From positions 48,189 to 112,188 of the forward strand of contig CH000786.1 of the NCBI GenBank assembly GCA_000149265.1: a stretch of DNA of 64,000 nt. The letters are read 5' to 3'. Shown here one piece after another: positions 21,901 through 32,079 of this stretch. The notes below the pieces were generated by a model. The model was not told the origin of the DNA and did not search any database. It worked only from the letters and a program-made list of their open reading frames with translations. Both the position numbers and the translations under genes were made by a program. Numbering within the stretch: position 1 is the stretch's first letter; each line of letters begins with the position of its first letter. This stretch comes from Ciona savignyi (taxonomy: Eukaryota; Chordata; Ascidiacea; Phlebobranchia; Cionidae).

Positions 21901-23209
21901 AGTATTTAGAGACACCCAAGGGTAACTGTATTGACAAAAAAAGTTTTTTGTTCGGCCGTGTGGCGAAATGTTTACGCGACCGGTTCATATATCATGTTAT
22001 ACATTTGATTGTATACGCTGTAGCCATTTATAACTTCACATCGTTCAGTTTAAACTCACATCCAGCTTTCATATGCGTACCATCCCGCACCCAACCCTAC
22101 GTCATTAGAAAGAATCTCAATAAAAAATCATAAAATCAAAAAAATTGAGATAACAGTGTATGGTTGTGTGGCCGAATGGTTAACGCGACCGAAACATATT
22201 CAAACATGATCTTAGGGAATGGACCTTAAGTGGGTCGAACCTTGGTAAGATAAAAATAAACAAAATGTGTCTATGTGCCCTTTAGAAAGGTCAAATTATT
22301 GTGCCAATCAGGTTGACCATATTAATAATTGTTCATTTCAATAACTTGGTTGAATCGTGCTTTCAACCGAAGTGTTGCAAATTCGAAACTTAAACTGGTC
22401 GCTGACGTCGGCTGTGTCTTTAATAGGCTCGACACTTATCTGACATCGCCTGAACCCAGTAAATTATTATACTTTAATAAAATTGAAACGTCTTCAGCAT
22501 ATACAATACAGTTTAATCAGGTAACCCGATGGTGGGTTATGGTAATCTGACGATTGCACATTCGATAACGCTGTTTGTGTTTACCCATTCACGGGTATAA
22601 AACATGAACATCCCACTGATTTTCATAGAATATTTAATTTCCCCAGCAACGCCATTCCATCCTGGAAGCGTTGAGTCTAAGGTTCGAACTGGTGCACCAG
22701 GTATTTTCTAAGCTCGGCATCGGCGCGCCTCGCTGTCTCATCTGCGAAGTGAAAGAGACAAAACGTCTCAAACTCGTACAGTGCGATGACGTCAGGTGTC
22801 ACGTGAGGTACTGCGCAATCTGCTGGCAGGAGGTCGGGGTAAGACTGTAAGAGTCCTTTGGTCGGGAAACGTGAAGCATAGGGGGAAAACTAAAAGAAGG
22901 AAAAGCGGGAAGGAGGGAAAACTGTAATCTAAAATAAATATTTAGGCATAAGGGTTAGTTTTAAACATGGTGTTAGAGTTAGGGTTAGTTCTGGAGTTGA
23001 GATTAGTGTTTAGGAAAGGGTTAAAATTAATTTCCATAGTTTTGTTAATCAGATTCCCTCCTTCCCGCTTTCCCTCCTTTTAGTATTGCCCCCGCAGAGG
23101 CTTAGAGATAAAATTCTATTTATAGGAATGCTGCTGGGCCTGCCAGAACTACGCTCCAACCGAAGACGAGATGACCGAAGCCGAAGAGGTCGAAGCAGAA
23201 TACACATAA
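12933..23209 (+). CDS. DCST1: DCST1: DC-STAMP-domain membrane protein with RING finger
   Basis: Fourteen exons: 12933-13074, 13259-13468, 14352-14491, 15185-15347, 15707-15850, 16819-16943, 17359-17513, 18133-18232, 18861-18956, 20087-20231, 20512-20613, 21427-21683, 22647-22838, 23126-23209; 684 residues, close to human DCST1 (about 700). Helices are in exons 1-2, 7, 10 and 12. Diagnostic stretches: GKTGR and GPITNIMY (residues about 99-124), YLTDFRFDNLYVTSYF (about 370), LLPLSRMENR, and EAY/DAYALRLRHVIA plus KREKKR in exon 12. The C-terminus has a complete eight-Cys RING: C623, C626, C639, C644, C649, C652, C660, C663. The RING marks DCST1. Known: DCST1/DCST2 (worm SPE-42/SPE-49, fly Sneaky) act on sperm in gamete fusion, and mammalian DCST1 is also an E3 ligase. 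The final exon ends in an acidic tail. Most introns hold SINE or MITE copies. Confidence 0.93.
13905..14195 (-). repeat. SINE-A copy, diverged, DCST1 intron 2
   Basis: Landmarks: TTCCGTGAATGAGAAAACGC, AGGTTAGCAGCGCGATTGCA, CAAGAACACAACC, AGCGACCGGTTTC. Confidence 0.7.
14625..14905 (+). repeat. SINE-A copy, DCST1 intron 3
   Basis: Head GGTAGATTAGTACGTCGCCT through to AATAAACATGAATATCCTA. The B box region has lost part of the consensus. Confidence 0.75.
14975..15150 (+). repeat. SINE-A 3' part ending next to DCST1 exon 4
   Basis: Starts AACCCAGCGGATTAATGGGT and ends GGGATAAGCATGACTATCCC, 35 bp before the exon 4 start at 15185. Confidence 0.8.
15388..15478 (+). repeat. SINE-B copy after DCST1 exon 4
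   Basis: TACGGTCGTGTGATGGCCGA head to TCTTGGGTTCGAAATTTAAG, starting 41 bp after the exon 4 donor. Confidence 0.75.
15525..15697. mobile_element. MITE-C core, DCST1 intron 4
   Basis: TTTTAACCCTGCC, CACTAATCTCAACCCC and CCCTAACTGTAACGC are the family core in reverse orientation. The right end stops 10 bp before exon 5 and may supply part of its polypyrimidine tract. Confidence 0.7.
16240..16540 (-). repeat. SINE-A copy, well preserved
   Basis: Runs from TAGAATATTTATGTTTATCC to ACTAAACTGCCAGAATAACC in DCST1 intron 5. Confidence 0.85.
16562..16770 (-). repeat. SINE-A partial copy next to the previous one
   Basis: GCCGTCGGTTTATCGGAGCT to ATTCAACCAGAC, ending 49 bp before DCST1 exon 6. Confidence 0.75.
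17521..17795 (-). repeat. SINE-A copy right after DCST1 exon 7
   Basis: AAGATATTCATGACTTATTC begins 7 bp after the exon 7 donor; the end reads ACTAACCCACCAAGCTAATA. Confidence 0.75.
18252..18815. mobile_element. Three MITE-C copies in tandem, DCST1 intron 8
   Basis: Copies about 18252-18455, 18456-18622 and 18623-18815, all with AACCCC/CTAACTT-type cores in the same orientation. Junctions are GCTTTCCCTCCTTAGTTTTA and TATTTGTCCCTTATAGGGAC. They fill almost the whole intron between exons 8 and 9. Confidence 0.8.
19078..19355 (+). repeat. SINE-A copy, DCST1 intron 9
   Basis: CGGCCGGTTTGTCTGACGGT head, GGTGCGAAACTGG B box, CCTTGGGCAAGGCACTTTAA, and a clear GGGATAAACATGCATATCCC end. Confidence 0.85.
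19735..19962. repeat. Short tandem duplication, 101-bp unit
   Basis: GGAATTACCCGGTTTTTGTA recurs at 19761 and 19862, followed each time by TATGGG, TACCC, AGCGTTAACTTTATA-like and ACACAGGT blocks. A weaker third copy may precede it. Confidence 0.85.
20778..20912. mobile_element. MITE-C copy with deleted core
   Basis: Ends CTAAAAGGAAGAAAAGAGGG and CTTTCAGTGTTGCCC keep the inverted repeats, but the TTAGGG-like middle is gone. In DCST1 intron 11. Confidence 0.75.
21040..21403 (-). repeat. SINE-B cluster before DCST1 exon 12
   Basis: Good copy 21290-21403 and at least one diverged copy at 21045-21215. The good copy ends 23 bp before exon 12. Confidence 0.75.
21691..21912. mobile_element. TIR element with MITE-C core but different ends
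   Basis: Ends CTCTAAATACTACAGGACCG and its inverted copy at 21889-21912. An AACCGCTT/GATCGCTT direct repeat lies inside the left end. The middle (TTAGGGTTGGGGTTAAAGTT, CTGGGGTTGAGATTAGTG) is the MITE-C core. It starts 8 bp after the exon 12 boundary. Confidence 0.8.
22163..22245 (+). repeat. SINE-B fragment, DCST1 intron 12
   Basis: GGTTGTGTGGCCGAATGGTT head is well kept; the B box half is eroded. Another head fragment sits at 21951-21985. Confidence 0.65.
22375..22625 (+). repeat. SINE-A copy, DCST1 intron 12
   Basis: From GCAAATTCGAAACTTAAACT through GTAACCCGATGGTGGG to GGGTATAAAACATGAACATC, ending about 22 bp before exon 13. Confidence 0.75.
22880..23096. mobile_element. MITE-C copy with matched ends, last DCST1 intron
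   Basis: GGGGGAAAACTAAAAG at the left pairs with CTTTTAGTATTGCCCCC at the right; core TTAGAGTTAGGGTTAGTTCT. The right end is 29 bp before exon 14. Confidence 0.88.
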
Positions 23210-23267
23210 CTCAGTTATTTTTGCACGCTCCTTTTATTTTTTATTTGTATTTTTTTCTTTATTTTTT

Positions 23268-23352
23268 ACGGTCGTGTGGCCGAATGGTTAACGCGACCGA
23301 TACGTATACTGAAATGATAGATAAGACCGAACTCATCATGGGTTCGAAGCAC
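23268..23352 (+). repeat. SINE-B between the convergent stops
   Basis: ACGGTCGTGTGGCCGAATGG head and CATCATGGGTTCGAAGC B box are intact; the middle is short. Confidence 0.8.
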
Positions 23353-23420
23353 ATCTCAGCGTAATCTATGGATTGTCGCACACTGATTGCTACGATACGA
23401 TTTAAGTCCTTGGGGTCGAA

Positions 23421-24189
23421 TTACGATGTTTTTGTTTTGGTTTTGTGTTTTTTCGACTTGACGACCGCCTTCTTCTCCTGCTCTCTCTCCCATTCTCTTC
23501 TCTCGTCTTGCGGAGTGGGCAGCATGATGATACTGCTCATGCACATGCCAGCGAACATAAACAACCCGTTTGAGCCTCCAATGATTCTATACGGGAAATG
23601 GAAGTGATAAAGATAACGCAAAACTTCTGTCGGGGTAATAAATGCAATGGATAAGAGTCGAGCGTGGTGTTCTGTATATTTCGGATCAGTTAAGACTGTA
23701 ATACGCTTGATTGTCTGGTTGTACGTAAAAATATCATGATTGAATGGTCGTGTGCCGAAATGGTTATTGCGACCAAAGCATACCGATTTCTACTTTTAGA
23801 ACTGTCTTAGTGACGAGCATATCATGGGCTCGAAACTTGACCAGGTTTAAAAAAAATATTATGTATAAAATGGCATGTAGGCGACTGCTTTGCGAGAACC
23901 GATTTATGCACAAAATCAAAAAACAGTCATATTGACGAGCCCATCGCGGGTTTAAAACTTAACCCGGATAAAAAAATAAATTTGACCAACATACATTTTT
24001 GTGTGCGCCCGAAAAATACCTTAAACCGTTAACATACCTGCATAAAGGTTGCACTACCACGAATAGCACCATTATATTGATGATTGCCCGCTTTCCAGTA
24101 TGAACATACCCCTTGTTGTACCTGTACATGAACAAGCCAAAGTAGGCTGCTGTAACCATTCCATACTGCGCTGCTATGTTCTTTTCCAT
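23421..24189 (-). CDS. Small two-exon membrane protein, unrecognised
   Basis: Exon 1 is 24189-24038 and exon 2 is 23586-23421; the junction is TGC AG|gtatgt ... gtatag|A ATC, in phase. The product has 105 residues: a short N-terminus with an aromatic segment (about 9-24), then a hydrophobic stretch IINIMVLFVVVQPLC (36-50), a second (54-72, ending SSIIMLP), and a highly charged tail rich in Arg/Glu then Lys (KSKKHKTKTKTS). Hydropathy suggests two or three membrane helices with a cytosolic Lys-rich tail. Family unknown. It converges tail-to-tail with DCST1, stop codons about 210 bp apart, with a SINE-B between them. Confidence 0.6.
23743..23850 (+). repeat. SINE-B copy in the intron of the 105-residue gene
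   Basis: GGTCGTGTGCCGAAATGGTT head and CATATCATGGGCTCGAAACT B box; a second B-box half follows at 23931-23965. Confidence 0.7.
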
Positions 24190-25571
24190 TTTAACAGTGC
24201 GTAAACAAGTCCGTACTCTGCTCTGATCGAAACCGAAAGTAATTTTGAAGTACGACGCAGACCGCAGACTTATTTGCTCACTTTATACTGCCAAACGTTA
24301 GGATATGTTTTCCTTATTTTCCAGTTAGCCAAATTAATCAACGTGACAGTTCATCCAAATTAACTATTGCAACAGTAAGAACTTCAAGCATTACCGAATT
24401 GAAGCCTTTGTGTGCACCTAGTTAACCAGTAACCAGGAATTGATGTTGGTTTAGTGATTTGCAAGTTCTTTGTTTGTAACTGATGAAGCGAACCCCAGTA
24501 GTTTGGCTTAATGTAAGCATTTTGCTGAAATAAACACGTAGACGTGTTGCTGCGTTCAAAGCATATAGTACACGCCTTCTTACAGTGAATGTGATAGTGT
24601 AGTGCGTCACAATGTCACATGATACGACAGGTCTGGCCATTCCACAAGCTTATTGCCTTTCATTGCTTCACCAGGCGTGAATGCCGCACTAGTCTGCAAA
24701 CTATTATCGCTTGGCGAGATTCGAATATTGATGTGCATTCTTGCGTTAAAAATAGAGTGCGAAATCAAAAAACATGTAGTTAAAAACCCATAACAACCAA
24801 ATTCAAGGCCAGAGCACACGTTTTAACACTTCTAATTATTTACGGCGTTACTATGCGTTACGATGTCTCGTTGGTGACTTTTTTCTCCGAGCAATCGCTA
24901 AAGGAAAGTAAGGTTCGTCTTTCGGGGCTTCTCCCTTTTAAATTTGCATACATATTCGTTCAGTTGCGACTAAACGAGCATCACCAAGACAGGAAAATAA
25001 AGACGACAAGATACCAGTTCACCTCAGTAAGCTTTTTCAGAAGGTTTTTGGTTATAAAGTTTATAAGTTTCTTATTTACACAAATAAAAGGTAAATTTTG
25101 CACGTGGCAATGCTGACAAACGTAGTCTGAAGTCTGAACGTGTTTTTTGAGTTCTCTGAACCGCACACTACCTTATTGTGTTTTCGAAGCTAGATATGTT
25201 ACTACAGAGCAAAAGCGTTTTAGTTTGGCTTCCGAACGCTTAAACGACAATCGTATAATATAGTTACTTATTAATAGTCAGTCTGCCCAGTTTGTTATTC
25301 GTAAATCTGTACGCGTGTTTGTTTTAATATATACATATCATATGTCATCGGCCAATAAAGAAGACAGTTCATTGTATTTAGCGTTAAGCTGTAACAAAGA
25401 CTGTATTAAAAGGCATATTACTGTGATTTTGTAAAGTTCGGACAGTTAACTAATATAAAAATGTAGTTAGTATAAGGTATTCCGACTAAATAAAGATCTT
25501 TTCTAGCTACTCCATAGTGGAATTTTCTAATGTGGGGTTTAAATACTAAAAATTCAACCAAATCTTAAAAC
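24190..25571. other. Divergent intergenic region
   Basis: Lies between the starts of the minus-strand 105-residue gene and the plus-strand TNF-family gene, so it must carry both promoters. The open frame at 24853-25116 lacks any coding signature. No repeat family is evident. Confidence 0.5.
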
Positions 25572-28500
25572 ATGACGGACGAAAAATTGTTGCTGTCTGA
25601 GACTGCACATCCAGTACAAATGTGCAGATGCCAGCACAAAGAAGCCAGAGCCGACTGGAAAATTGCCATTTTGGGAACTTTCGTGCTGCTGCTGTCAGTC
25701 TGGTGTTTTCGGCTGAACAACGACGTCGGTAGATTAAAGCTGGCATTCAAAGAATTGGCTGAAATCAAAAATTCGAACCCGACTCCAAACAAGGTATTGG
25801 TACGAAATGTTTATTTTACATTTTCCCCATGGTGAGAATTATCCTTGGGTTTTTGTAAAATTAAAGGTCGTGACAAACTGTGGGCATGCCAGTTAGGAAG
25901 TTTAAACTTAATTGGATAACCCGAATATGTCAATGACCTGGCGAAGAGAAATGCCTGTCACCAGCGTGACGCAGAAAAAAAAGCGGAGTGAAATAAAAAT
26001 GTGCTGGCTACCTTTTGTATATATTCGAAAGGGAGCCATAATAATAACTCCATTCTGAAAGGTCCGGTCATCATACGAGTCCATTGTCTTTACCGCTTGC
26101 GCACCGTCGGGTGAACAAGGCTATTTCATTAACAAAGTACCTACTTCTTAGATCCTCTTTCCCATTGCTTGTCCCATTGACTTAACATTGCCCAAATCTC
26201 AAAATTTAGTTTTTTTATGTCAAAACTAAACATGTAAATTGATGTTTGTAAATATTTCATGTACAAATTCATAGGTTAGCGGAAAGAGCCTCACACCCGC
26301 ATATACAGACGCGGAAGCAACTCACTCCGTGGTCAGAAGGACTGGTAAGCCGCACTTTAATAATAACTTACGAAAATTTTAAAAATTCAGTTATACTCTT
26401 GCAACTGCAATCTGAATCTTCCAATGATGAATGTTAAACAGATTTATGCGCCAAGTGCACAGTAACGTTGGTTTGTGTACCTTAATATTGGAAATGTAAA
26501 GCGTTATTGCGAATTTCTAACGTAATAGGTGGAGCTTGGTAATGTACTCAGTAATATTTAAGTTTGATAATGTACTTAGTTATAGGATTGTTCGCAATAT
26601 GTGTGACTAGTGTTCGATTTGGAATTATTTCGATTTTAAACTATGAATTTGCTAGTTTTATATAGGCGTCACGGGAGGGGGACTAAGAGGAGGGAAATAG
26701 ATGGTTGAAAAAACTGCATATTAAATTAAAATATAAGTTTTTAAACTTATGGTTATAACTTAGTTTAGAGTTAGGGTTACTTTTTGGTTTAATATTTTTG
26801 TTTGGGCAGATTCAGAATTAGTATTCCCAATTTTGGCGCAATTTTCTCTATTTTTCTCTTTTCAGTGTTGCCTAAAGGCGCGACATACGGCTACCGCACA
26901 CAAAGCAGCTATGTAAGCTCGTAGATAAATTATATGCGGTTTAACAATATAAATGTCCTCCAACGTAAAGCATCAGGCAATAACCCGTAAAAAATCCCAC
27001 CATCTGCGCGGTTTTTCTCATTTGAATATACGCCGAGTTGACGCATGAGGAACATGTATAGGGATCGACATCTCTCCACTTACAAACGACATAAGATAAA
27101 TAGAAATTTCAACCACCGATAAACACTGTTTTAAAGTTAATACCATTCTATATTCAGGCTACCTAAACAAATTCAGTCATCCTTAAAAGGTATTATTTAA
27201 ATGTCAGATGCCTATTATTGTATTACGTTTACGCGATCTGCAATATCCCTGTAAAGCGTATAAGCTTATACGGGGATGGTCCAAGGTTTTGTTATGAAAC
27301 CAATGGTAATTGTGTTGTTTCTGTTTTTTGTATTAATCGTTTTGTCGACGGTGCATGTTCCTGTATGTTTATCATTCGCTGTACATATTATCTCAATGCA
27401 TTTGGAAGTAAAACACAACTTATTTTTGTTTTTGCTTGACGTGGTAGAATACTGAATTTATCAACCTCGATCATTTGACACTACAGTATTAATTGATCCT
27501 TTGTAACTGTCCCTGGTTTTTAAAACTTTTCGTTACCTTTTTTAATTTATACGTTATTTTCTGCGGACCTTGTATTCAAATCCCATTATTACTAATTGGT
27601 CAGGTTCAGGCAGGCCACTTATCTGTCTGATCAAAAGCATCTTTAAACAAAAAACTAAAAGGGAAAATAGGGAATACGGAAACTGCATAATAAAATGAAG
27701 ATTATGGCATTAGGGTTAGTATTGGGGCTTGGGTTAAATTTAGGGTTAAACCTGGAGTTGAAATGAGCGTTATGTTAGAATTAGTTTCTTAACTTTTGGG
27801 AGAATTTTTTTCCTAATCCCTTTTTTAGTGTTATTTCCTATTGCGAAACGCCGCAGATTATTTCTATTTTGATACGCAAACGCTTTCCCATCATATACTG
27901 TGTATTTAAATCGTGTATAAAATACGATGCTAATAATAAAAATGATGTTCATTATAGTAAGCGATCCAACTGCCGATGAGACTCCACCAACAAGGAAGAA
28001 AAGAGGAGGAAAAAAGAGAATTCCTAAAGAGATTAGTAAGTCTTATTCAATCTGCATGTGAATCTACCTTTAGACCTAAGCTATTCTATTTAATTTTAAA
28101 CAGCGGAAGATAAGCACTCAAGGTCGAAACGGCACATCCTCGTTCGCGACGGTGATTCAGTTTTATGTACAGATTCTTTCACTTTGCATGCTTACATGTA
28201 TAGTCGACTTCGCAGTACTACGTTGTACTAAACATGTTGCTGTATCGGTCGTGTGGCCGAATTGTCAACGCTACCGATTTATTTTATAGTTAAAACGGTA
28301 TTAGTGACGAGCCCATCATGGGTTTGAAACTAAGCTCTGTAACAAAATACTTAAAAAGTGGTGAAACCGCCGTGTGGCCGAATGATTAACGCCACAAGTT
28401 CATATACCGAATTCTATACAAAATCGGTATTTGAGACGAGTTCATCATGGGTTCGAAACTTATGTGGGTAAAATACTAACAAAAATGTATGCCGGATTTT

Positions 28501-31500
28501 TGCGTTTTTTTTCTATGTTACTACCACTACCTTACTGTTTAAATCATTTGTCAGATCGTCAGCTAAAAAAATTACTGGCGAAACCAGTCGCAAGTCGGTT
28601 GTATCATAAGACAGGTTGCTAAGCGTTGGTTGCCTGAACCCAATGGTTATTAAGTTAAACAACACTGTAATAAGGTATCCATCGTATTCAACACATTGTC
28701 ATATAGCTATAGCAACCCGACTGAGGGAACGTGGTAATTTAAAACCTCTCGTGTTACAATACCATTCTATAATGATGTTATTTATATGTTTCAAACTACT
28801 GATGTGAATGATATATAATTTTTTTTTTTTTTTTTTTTTCAGGACGCCTAATTAAGAAAAACAAGGTAAGTAAATATAAGCTGTTTGTGTCTAAAGTAAT
28901 TTTAAAGACTACATATCGCTAAACAGTTGTAATGACAATAATACCTAAATACCCATAAAATTACATCAAAAAGTCGTCCATTGCCTTGTTGAATTCTGGC
29001 GATAGGCTGATAATGTTATTTTGGAGGCTAGAATACCCCACCCCATCTATGAAAACAAGAGAGTGGGAAAATTTTGCATTTGAATTTTATCTTCTCTTGT
29101 TTATGTAAATAGACTCAGTTAATTTGCTTTTTTTATCTGAGATAAGTGGGCTTGCCCAGTGCATTTTAGTGCGTGGGAAATTCCCCAATGAAACAAAATT
29201 CCATAGTTGATCTGATAGCTTGTGACCGCAATGCAGAATAGATAAAGGATTACAAGGGTACTTACCGACAGTTTCGTTTTGTTCTCCTTAAATATAGCCT
29301 ACCAGTTAAAGTAATTTATACAATTTTGTTCGTTTTTTTACCATCCTTGGAGCCCCAGACTTAATATTGAGCAGTACAATGTAATATTTGTAATTGTCGG
29401 GCAAGTCAACGTAATAAATCATTTTTTACCAGGCCATAGCTATCCATGTGCAGGCTCAAGGCGAAGGCTTGGGTGGGAGGTTTCGGCCAGAACTAGTAGA
29501 AGGTATGCAAAATACTGTATGTATCGTTATTCCTTATATATCACTGTGTAAGGGGGAATATTAGGTGAAGCTTGCGAGCTGGCGTGTCTTTTTTTCTTTT
29601 TACTGAGCTCGTAAGTGAGAAACTGTACATTCGTGTGGCCGAATGGTTAATGCGACCGATACATAGACTTACACTAAACGTTCTTGGGTTCGAAAACTAA
29701 GCCCGGTGAAAAAGTGCATGAGAAACTGTACAGTCGTGTGCCCGAATAGTTAGTCGAACCCTACTAATACATAATACTGACTTACATACAAAAAGGGTAG
29801 TAGTAACTAGCCCATCATGGGTTCAAAACTGAGTCCGATTAAAACAGATACACGATAAACAAACCAATAGTGTTCTGACTTGCGAGGGTGTCTGTTGACT
29901 TGCTCTAAGTTTGTATCTATCCACACACAATCGTCCACTCTGACTAACAGGTCCCCGACAGAGTACGAGATTAATAAAGTATCCTGAGGTAACTTGTTCT
30001 TTTTTTACCGGATAAATTTTAAACCCATGATGGGCTCGTTGCTGAACCTTTTTTGTAAATAATTCGGATATACTATGTATCGGTCTGATTAAGCATTCGG
30101 CCACACAACCGTAAAGTAACTTACTTAGCAGCAAATGAAAATGGCAGGACACCACAATTCAGTTATCTGCTACAGTAATCAGTCAAAACTGACGTAATGA
30201 ATCAATTGCTTAGTACATAACACCACCATTAATACGTCATAATTATTGAAAAGTTAGGTTTATGATACTGCAAAATATGTCCGACATAGATATCTAAATG
30301 ACGCGTATTGGGTTTCATGTTAAGTGACTTAAGTGCGTCATTTGTCAATACAATCTCTTATCAGTCTGTCAACAAAACCCTACCATTTCTAAAGAAACTG
30401 AATCTTACATTTAAATTATTATGCTTCAGAATTAAACTTTATGGTACTGAAACATAATAGCAATACACTTGTATGAACAAAACGTTTCTGCTCACAACAA
30501 AAGGGTAGAAGTATTTCTATAGTTACCTGTAATCAATGTTGTGTTATGACAAAATGGTGGCCTTTGTGACGATTTAATTAAGCATTGACTCCGTTTTATT
30601 GACGTAGTTTCTTTATGATGTTTGCTTTGTGGTCAATGTATAACGTAACCATGCTTTACATATACTGTAATATTGTCGTACCTGAACCCATAACCTTAAT
30701 TTAAAGTAGTCTCTTTCAGCAAAGAATATGCCTTTTTACCTCATACTAAAAGCTACTTTATCGCTATGTTTTGTAGTCCAGAGTGTAGGGATGTTGAGTA
30801 AAAATTACTATTAATTTATTAAACAAATATGCAATTTATTATTTTTAATAAAATTAGTACGAAAATGTTTCTTACTTGCTTTTTAAGACTATTTTGGAGC
30901 GGGTGAAAATTGTAGATTAAAAAAATCAATCTGGAATATTTCTCTAAACGAAACTAGCAATCATTAGGCCTACTACATTACCAGTTAGCACTCACATTTT
31001 TACAGGACGGATTCTCAACAACTGGGCTCGCCCTGATAGACGCTTTCGGGGGTTTGACACAGCACATCTGCACGATGATGGGTTTTTCACTGTGCCAGTC
31101 ACTGGGGCATACTTTGTGTACAGCCAGGTACAAATCTTCGGTTTTGTTGTTTCCTGCTGCCGACTGGCTTGCCTGCGTAGGATGTTGTGTTTGGATTAGC
31201 TTAGTTTAGGATAGAATATTGATGTTTGTCACTGTGAATGGGAAAACCAAGGAGGTTAACACACGGGTAATCGTCAGATTACCTCGCGCCCACCGTCGGG
31301 TAAAAGCTATTGTAGTGTGTTGTGTATGATTAAGACGTTTTTTCAATTAAGTAGAACCCATTAAACTGCTGGGTTCAGGTAATGTCCGTTAAGTGCCTTT
31401 CCCAAGGACACTACTCACTGGCTAGCGACCGGTTTCGATCTGAAACCTGAAAAAAAGACAACGTACTTAACCACCAGACTTATATGTCGGTTTGTGCGAT

Positions 31501-32079
31501 GGTTTGGGTTAGTTTAATTGCTGGTAACGATTTACATCTCAGTTGTGTTGCAAAAACTATTTTGAAGTAGCAAAGGGTATTAGGCGATATAACAAAAGGC
31601 GGTTAGTCACACTGAAATTTAATGCTGGCCCATATACACTTTATTGGGGAATTTAAACTAATAAACCTTGGTTTACTTGAAGTGGAATAGACACACTGAC
31701 AAAATCCAGACAAAAAGTTTAATTATTAATTCATTAGATAAACTAATAAGAGGACTCCATTTCAACGAATAGTAAATAAACACTGTTTAATTTTTAGGTT
31801 GTCTTCAACGTAACAAACCACCCGTTTATGACGTCGGAGATTGGTGTAAACGTCGAAGGTCAGACCACCTTCTCCAAGTGCCAGTTCTCGAACCCCTACA
31901 CCATGTCACTGGGCCGAAAAGGCGCGTCATCGAGGAAAAAATTTGTCACCTGTCACTCAAATGGGGTCGTCTTTATGAGAGCGAGGGAAGGAATATCGAT
32001 TTCGGTGAATCCCCCGTCGGTCGAGGTGTATTTGCAGCCGCAATTTACCTACTTCGGCGCATTTTTGATAGGACTTTGA
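25572..32079 (+). CDS. TNF-superfamily ligand, EDA-like, type II membrane protein
   Basis: Seven exons: 25572-25793, 26275-26344, 27958-28035, 28843-28865 (23-nt microexon), 29433-29502, 31006-31127, 31798-32079; 288 residues. Cytosolic residues 1-28, signal anchor about 29-46 (ILGTFVLLLSVWCF), then an extracellular stalk. The stalk has RKKR at 110-113 and a second KKR at 116-118, furin-type cleavage sites that would release a soluble ligand. The TNF homology domain spans about 132-288: AIAIHVQAQG, ILNNWARPDRRF, GAYFVYSQVVFNV, two Cys (KCQFSN and FVTCHSNGV), and the closing FTYFGAFLIGL. Cys placement and the TYFGA end resemble EDA best; no collagen repeat is present, unlike EDA. N199 (NVT) is a glycosylation sequon. 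Known: such ligands trimerise and signal through TNF receptors. The exact orthologue among EDA, BAFF/APRIL and other subgroups is not settled. Confidence 0.88.
26672..26876. mobile_element. MITE-C copy, TNF-family gene intron 2
   Basis: GAGGGGGACTAAGAGGAGGG left, CTCTTTTCAGTGTTGCC right; core AGTTAGGGTTACTTTTTGG. Confidence 0.75.
27648..27834. mobile_element. MITE-C copy, TNF-family gene intron 2
   Basis: AAACTAAAAGGGAAAATAGG left, CCCTTTTTTAGTGTTATTTC right; ends 124 bp before exon 3. Confidence 0.75.
28245..28468 (+). repeat. Two SINE-B copies in tandem
   Basis: Copies 28245-28345 and 28370-28468 have the same orientation, each ending CATCATGGGTTTGAAAC or CATCATGGGTTCGAAAC. Confidence 0.8.
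28575..28745 (+). repeat. SINE-A fragment, TNF-family gene intron 3
   Basis: AAACCAGTCGCAAGTCGGTT, TTGCCTGAACCCAATGG, and GCAACCCGACTGAGG remain; neither end is intact. Confidence 0.6.
28843..28865 (+). other. 23-nt microexon of the TNF-family gene
   Basis: Encodes RLIKKNK within the basic stalk. It is preceded by an uninterrupted T tract of more than 20 bases ending CAG, and followed by GTAAGT. Skipping it would shift the frame ahead of the ligand domain. Confidence 0.75.
29630..29838 (+). repeat. Two SINE-B copies, TNF-family gene intron 5
   Basis: Copies 29630-29712 and 29728-29838 follow exon 5; the first lacks most of the middle. Confidence 0.78.
30002..30112 (-). repeat. SINE-B copy, inverted relative to the previous pair
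   Basis: AAACCCATGATGGGCTCGTT to CATTCGGCCACACAACCGTA. Confidence 0.78.
31210..31490 (-). repeat. SINE-A copy, TNF-family gene intron 6
   Basis: GATAGAATATTGATGTTTGT through CTCGCGCCCACCGTCGGGTA to ACCACCAGACTTATATGTCG; near full length. Confidence 0.82.

Noticed and set aside
24853-25116. 87-codon plus-strand ORF
   Set aside because: No splice, family or compositional support; probably chance.
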